17,888 nt of DNA from Candidatus Njordarchaeum guaymasense (GTDB taxonomy: Archaea > Asgardarchaeota > Njordarchaeia > Njordarchaeales > Njordarchaeaceae), in contig JAUQYT010000088.1 of NCBI GenBank assembly GCA_030587605.1, positions 1 to 17,888 of the forward strand, written 5' to 3'. Numbering within the stretch: the first letter of the stretch is position 1; every line of letters begins with the position of its first letter. Below the pieces are notes generated by a model. The model saw only the letters and a list, made by a program, of their open reading frames with translations. It searched no databases and was not told the DNA's origin. Made by a program: the position numbers and the translations under genes. Shown here one piece after another: positions 14,864 to 17,888 of the stretch.

Positions 14864-15037
14864 CGTTATCCCGAGTCACGCTGTTTTTTCGACAATCAGC
14901 GAGGAAAGTGCTCCCCCGTCGTCTTTTCCGCGAAGTCGATCAAGGTTAACATATTTTGACCAAGAGCAACAATATCACAAGCCTATATCATCAATCACAA
15001 GACGGCCAGATCTCTTCCCCGCGATGTTGCGGTCATT

Positions 15038-15093
15038 TACATTGAGAAAAAGAGCCCTTGAAAAGTTCTTCACGTATTTTGGTAATGTGAAGA
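15038..15093 (-). terminator. Candidate hairpin terminator of the gelsolin-like gene
   Basis: Shortly after the stop at 15120, TCTTCAC and GTGAAGA form a 7-base stem (15067-15073 with 15087-15093) around a 13-base loop. On the minus strand it is followed by AACTTTTC and then a CTTTTTCTC run. Confidence 0.4.
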
Positions 15094-15119
15094 TATTCGC
15101 ATGGAAGAATAGTGAGTTG

Positions 15120-16028
15120 CTAGGAGAGTTCCTCAACTCTTCGGATGACCCTGTTTATCTCTTCTTGAGTGAGGTTACTTTCAACGATCCTTAATCTCTT
15201 GTCTTCGATGACATAGGAGCATTTCTTCTCTTCTTCTCTCACAATGGTTCTTGGTGCCACAGTGGTTATCGGTTTCTCAAAGGTTGTTGGCATTTCAGCG
15301 GGTGGCTGCGTTTCAATCACAGCTGGTTTGGTGATTTGGTATACCTTGGATTGACCTCGGCGACTTACCTCTATGCTGACTTTGCCGCCTAGAATGTCGA
15401 TGAATGCGAGCGTGTACAAGGCGGCGATCTTATCATACTCGCGCTCCTTGTACCTTTCAAGCATGGTCTCCCTTTCAGCAATTATCTCAGGCGCCCTTCC
15501 AAACTTCTCTTCTAGCGCCTTAGATACCTCCTGAAACTGTGGAGGTGATCTCGTGAAACCCTGACCCAACTCACGCTTCGCCTCCGGAACCTTGACGCCC
15601 GACCTGGCAAGTACTCCTCCTTCAGAGAGCTCAGTCTTCTTCCTAAAAAGAGCCTTGAGGTCGCCGAAAGTTTCCTTGACTTTGGAGTCTTTAGTCATAT
15701 CAGCTTGATTTATCTCGATTATCTCCAGTTTCTTGGCCGCGACTTTCCCTATGGAGTACGACATGTTTTCGAGTTTAAAGCCCTGAGAGGCGATGTCTGC
15801 CGACCTCCTTCGGGCAATAGCCTTCGTAATCCCATCGACACGTTCACCAATCCATAGATACAGGCGCTCATTCACCTCATCGATAACCAGCGACGCGGTA
15901 TTCTCATCCAGGTTGTTGAGCGACCACTTGATTGGAGCAACTTCTTTCTCGGGTGTGACTTTCAACATTATGAAGTAAGCGTCTTCTTTAGGTCTTTGAG
16001 AAGAATCCCCACCCTTACTAGCGCTCAA
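15120..16028 (-). CDS. Protein with a gelsolin-like N-terminal domain, otherwise unknown
   Basis: A 302-residue soluble protein that I do not recognise as a whole. Residues 17-85 resemble one gelsolin/ADF-H repeat: AYFIMLKV at 17-24, KWSLNNLDENTASLVID at 34-50, LYLWIGE at 56-62, then a helix with IARRRSADIA at 71-80. This matches the family sequence of a beta strand, the short D-x-x-x-ILD strand, the aromatic-x-W-x-G turn and a charged helix. The middle (about 110-205) is charged and helical; 235-262 is a proline- and threonine-rich linker; 284-302 is a short charged helix. An in-frame ATG at 16046 is contradicted by AAGGAGGT immediately after it (16036-16043), which lies 7 bases before TTG at 16028; TTG is the better start. 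Gelsolin-like proteins in Asgard archaea bind actin; no actin gene is in view, and the function here is open. Confidence 0.8.
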   Translation of the reverse strand: MSASKGGDSSQRPKEDAYFIMLKVTPEKEVAPIKWSLNNLDENTASLVIDEVNERLYLWIGERVDGITKAIARRRSADIASQGFKLENMSYSIGKVAAKKLEIIEINQADMTKDSKVKETFGDLKALFRKKTELSEGGVLARSGVKVPEAKRELGQGFTRSPPQFQEVSKALEEKFGRAPEIIAERETMLERYKEREYDKIAALYTLAFIDILGGKVSIEVSRRGQSKVYQITKPAVIETQPPAEMPTTFEKPITTVAPRTIVREEEKKCSYVIEDKRLRIVESNLTQEEINRVIRRVEELS

Positions 16029-16035
16029 GTGTGGA

Positions 16036-16043
16036 ACCTCCTT
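16036..16043 (-). promoter_or_regulatory. Shine-Dalgarno AAGGAGGT deciding a TTG start
   Basis: AAGGAGGT on the minus strand overlaps codons 2-4 of the frame that would begin with ATG at 16046 and stands 7 bases before the TTG at 16028. Confidence 0.75.
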
Positions 16044-16180
16044 CATATCAACTTCTAGAGGAACAGGATCATAGTATAACTGACACCAGTAATAGATAAT
16101 AGTACTTTTCTTAATAACACCTTTTATTCAAGTCATAGATCTTGTGAGTGGAAGGTCTACGTTTGCGAAGAGCGCTCAGA

Positions 16181-16204
16181 ATGATGGGTCAAATTGACCA
16201 TCAT
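16181..16204. repeat. Palindrome, possible operator
   Basis: ATGATGGGTCAA at 16181-16192 mirrors TTGACCATCAT at 16194-16204 around a central A, with one extra G in the left arm. The core GGTCAAATTGACC (16187-16199) is a perfect 13-base palindrome. The one-base centre cannot form an RNA loop without opening pairs, so a dimeric DNA-binding protein site is the better reading. Confidence 0.45.
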
Positions 16205-16442
16205 CAGACGATCAGCCGATGAAAACGAGTATGACCAATCGTTAAGATACGACTTCCATTCCTTGATGCGATGAAGAGCCTGAGACGTAGTTAAGCCACT
16301 GAGTGATAATTCGGCGAACAATATCTCTTTTAATGAAACAAGTCAATAGATACTGACAGGAGACGAAGTCCTGGAGGGATATCGTCATAGAATAGACATC
16401 ACTCAATTTTCACTAGTAATGAATATGGGGTTGATCTAGGCA

Positions 16443-17303
16443 GTGAGGCTTTACACCATATACAATGGTGAGTTTGGGGAGAAAGTCATCGGAAACTTGA
16501 TCAACGATAAATCCTTCTGCAAGGTCTGCGGAGCATCTTGCACGGACTGTAGATGGAAGACCAATTGGAGCTACGCTAACATGATTGCTGGCGTGAACAG
16601 CCCCCCGGAAAACCTCCCCCCCATTATAGATAACCCCCAAGATTACCTTCCTAAGAATCCTCCTAAATGCGACGTAATTCTCTCAATCGGAATTCATATC
16701 GATCTTGCATCTGCCCTACCCCTTCTAGCTCAACAGACCGCGACGAAAGCCGTGGTAGTTCCTGTCGATGATCCAAAATGGATGAGCCGCGGGCTGCAGG
16801 GTCAACTCGAGAAGGAATTATCTGAAATGGGTGTTGAAAGCGCTTTCCCGAAGCCCTTCTGCTCTCTCGAAGAAACGGGTAGACCAGTGATAGACTCATT
16901 CATCGATGAACTCAAAATAGGAAGGCCGGTGATGCGCATCAATTTGAAGGGATCGAGGATAATGGATGTTGAGGTGCTGAGGTCTGCTCCCTGTGGCTCC
17001 ACATGGTACATCGCTGAGCAGATCAAAAACGCTCCCATACTCGGTCTTGAAGAGAGGATTGCATTAACTCATCACTCCTATCCGTGTACTGCAAGCATGG
17101 AGTACGACCCTGTGCTGAAGGAGAAGATACTTCATAAAGGCGGCTACATTGCTCGAGAAGCAGTAAAGAAAGCTATTGATGAGTTCGTTGCGCTCCACCC
17201 AGAATTCGAGTTCGAGATAATGCAGGCAATCATCTCTACGAAGAAACCCGCTCAGATAATAAGCCCACCGTTCACTCCAGCAGCAATTGAGAAAGAGGTG
17301 TAG
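16443..17303 (+). CDS. DUF166 family protein
   Basis: A 286-residue cytoplasmic protein that I recognise as DUF166 (COG1810 type), a family of unknown function found mainly in archaea, often annotated as thymidylate-synthase-like without proof. Near the N-terminus C26, C29, C33 and C36 form CKVCGASCTDC, a likely metal or iron-sulfur site. Further cysteines are in SAPCGSTW (C184) and YPCTASM (C215). CDVILSIGIHIDL at about 76-88 looks like a core beta-strand and loop. The GTG at 16443 is preceded by GGGGTTGAT at a spacing of about 7 bases. The ferredoxin gene begins 8 bases after the stop, so the two are surely one operon; this suggests a redox reaction using ferredoxin electrons on the cysteine-bound centre. 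Neither substrate nor reaction is known. Confidence 0.88.
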   Translation: MRLYTIYNGEFGEKVIGNLINDKSFCKVCGASCTDCRWKTNWSYANMIAGVNSPPENLPPIIDNPQDYLPKNPPKCDVILSIGIHIDLASALPLLAQQTATKAVVVPVDDPKWMSRGLQGQLEKELSEMGVESAFPKPFCSLEETGRPVIDSFIDELKIGRPVMRINLKGSRIMDVEVLRSAPCGSTWYIAEQIKNAPILGLEERIALTHHSYPCTASMEYDPVLKEKILHKGGYIAREAVKKAIDEFVALHPEFEFEIMQAIISTKKPAQIISPPFTPAAIEKEV

Positions 17304-17311
17304 AGTGGGAC

Positions 17312-17569
17312 GTGTCAGACATGCCGCCAAAAGTAGTTCCCGAAAAGTGCAGAGGATGCGGCGACTGTGTGATCGTATGCCCAAACAGAATATTAAGAGT
17401 CGCTAACGGCAAAGCAAAGGTCGTGGAGCCTGAGGCATGCGTGGAGTGTGCCAATTGCATCGATAACTGTGGTTGTGGCGGAATCGTCGGCTCGAAAGAT
17501 AGGCATGAAGGCTATCTCAAGCTGATTCAGATAGTGCAAAAGCGACTCTCACTAGTAGCCAAGAAATAG
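17312..17569 (+). CDS. 2[4Fe-4S] ferredoxin
   Basis: An 85-residue ferredoxin. Cluster I is bound by C13, C16, C19 and C23 in CRGCGDCVIVCP, and cluster II by C43, C46, C49 and C53 in CVECANCIDNC. C55 follows in CGCGG, so the second motif lacks the usual proline and has an extra cysteine. A tail of about 25 residues, rich in lysine and aliphatic residues, extends past the clusters. The GTG at 17312 has GAGGTG 11 bases upstream inside the end of the DUF166 gene. The 8-base gap makes it the natural electron donor or subunit for DUF166. An in-frame ATG at 17321 is a possible alternative start, three residues shorter. Confidence 0.93.
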   Translation: MSDMPPKVVPEKCRGCGDCVIVCPNRILRVANGKAKVVEPEACVECANCIDNCGCGGIVGSKDRHEGYLKLIQIVQKRLSLVAKK

Positions 17570-17601
17570 AAGCGTTTACGGGCTACGGTTTCTTTTAACT
17601 G

Positions 17602-17880
17602 CTACCTTTTGAGTTTTCTTAGTCCATATGTGCAGAATCCGATCTGAATGAGATCCACAATGAAGGCAACCACGACATCCACCAAGGCTAGAGCAAGACC
17701 CGTCACAGCCCCTCCGACGGCTACGACAACTCCGATGACGCTGATCCCCAGCCCAAGTTGGAAACCCCATTTCCTTCGCTTCAAAAGTCCGAGGATAACG
17801 ATTGCCCAGACAGGGAAGAACGGGAGGCACCAAGCTGTAACAACCAGATTCGCCGGAATCATGATCAAAGCCTTCGTCAC
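17602..17880 (-). CDS. Small multi-spanning membrane protein, possibly 5' truncated by window edge
   Basis: Up to 92 residues with three hydrophobic segments at about 8-33, 40-62 and 65-86, split by RRK and ending in LRKLKR, a positive tail expected on the inside. No family is recognised. The frame is still open at the window end, so the gene may start outside. Possible starts inside are GTG at 17880 and TTG at 17868; the latter has GAGGTGA 8 bases upstream and is the better-supported one. It converges on the ferredoxin gene with 32 bases between the stops. Confidence 0.6.
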   Translation of the reverse strand: MTKALIMIPANLVVTAWCLPFFPVWAIVILGLLKRRKWGFQLGLGISVIGVVVAVGGAVTGLALALVDVVVAFIVDLIQIGFCTYGLRKLKR

Positions 17881-17888
17881 CTCGTATG

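Larger units (their letters stand above)
14770..15119. other. Intergenic region upstream of the methyltransferase
   Basis: This 350-base stretch separates two minus-strand genes. Nearest the methyltransferase is a TATA-like CATATATC on the minus strand (14856-14863). Nearest the upstream gene is a hairpin (15067-15093). The middle is AT-rich without a frame I trust. Confidence 0.5.
16029..16442. other. Divergent intergenic region with a palindrome
   Basis: This 414-base stretch lies between the gelsolin-like gene (minus) and DUF166 (plus). It contains minus-strand TATA-like candidates (GTTATACTAT at 16071-16080 and GTTATTAAG near 16110-16118), a palindrome at 16181-16204, and a plus-strand TATA-like CTTTTAATG at 16327-16335. 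I see no convincing gene. Confidence 0.5.

Noticed and set aside
15024..15194. Plus-strand frame of 56 codons starting ATGTTGCGG
   Set aside because: It has no ribosome-binding site, overlaps the end of the gelsolin-like gene antisense, and includes the hairpin I read as that gene's terminator.
16162..16222. Tiny plus-strand frame (about 19 codons, TTG start after AAGGT)
   Set aside because: Too short to support and it spans the palindrome; no similarity that I recognise.
16160..16225. Minus-strand C/D-box-like RNA: CTGA, TGATGA and CTGA around 16176-16220
   Set aside because: No acceptable first C box was found, and the would-be guide stretch is itself the palindrome at 16181-16204, which does not suit a guide RNA.

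Overview
The window reads as a piece of an archaeal chromosome. It has an archaeal-type ATP-dependent DNA ligase, a DUF166 protein (a family known mainly from archaea) paired with a small ferredoxin, TATA-like boxes upstream of several genes, and Shine-Dalgarno-led GTG and TTG starts. Gene content fits an uncultured TACK lineage such as Bathyarchaeia, but an Asgard archaeon cannot be excluded, especially given a possible gelsolin-like domain. No rRNA, tRNA, CRISPR array, transposase or other hallmark mobile gene was seen.

Layout. Bases 1-1021 carry the 3' part of an Old-Yellow-Enzyme/dienoyl-CoA-reductase-type flavoprotein (+). Bases 1117-4025 form a minus-strand group, read right to left: an arginase-family protein, an ADP-ribosylglycohydrolase (ADPRH) and an acylphosphatase, followed by a second acylphosphatase preceded by what looks like the decayed 3' end of a second ADPRH. 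Bases 4348-9852 are a plus-strand run: a complete paralogue of the first flavoprotein, DNA ligase, and a secreted or membrane-anchored alpha/beta hydrolase fused to a polytopic membrane domain. This run meets the next block head to head over a hairpin-plus-T-tract terminator. Bases 9887-13813 are a minus-strand cluster: neutral-ceramidase-like protein, SIS-domain sugar-phosphate-binding protein, a stand-alone mannose-type PTS EIIA domain, and a membrane-embedded M28 peptidase. Further upstream on the same strand are a class I methyltransferase (13930-14769) and a protein with a gelsolin-like N-terminal domain (15120-16028). After a 414-base non-coding stretch come DUF166 and a 2[4Fe-4S] ferredoxin on the plus strand. 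A small membrane protein on the minus strand reaches the window edge.

How the genes may work together (inference). The SIS, EIIA and ceramidase-like genes look like an amino-sugar or glycoconjugate processing module, but no EI or HPr is in the window, so the EIIA may have been repurposed. The arginase-like, ADPRH and acylphosphatase genes are spaced like an operon and are all small hydrolases of guanidino, ADP-ribosyl or acyl-phosphate bonds. DUF166 and ferredoxin are separated by 8 bases and are almost certainly co-expressed. The most interesting points are the decayed tandem duplication around the acylphosphatases, the gelsolin-like domain, the orphan EIIA cluster, the membrane-split M28 active site, and the arginase-like enzyme that has lost several canonical histidines.
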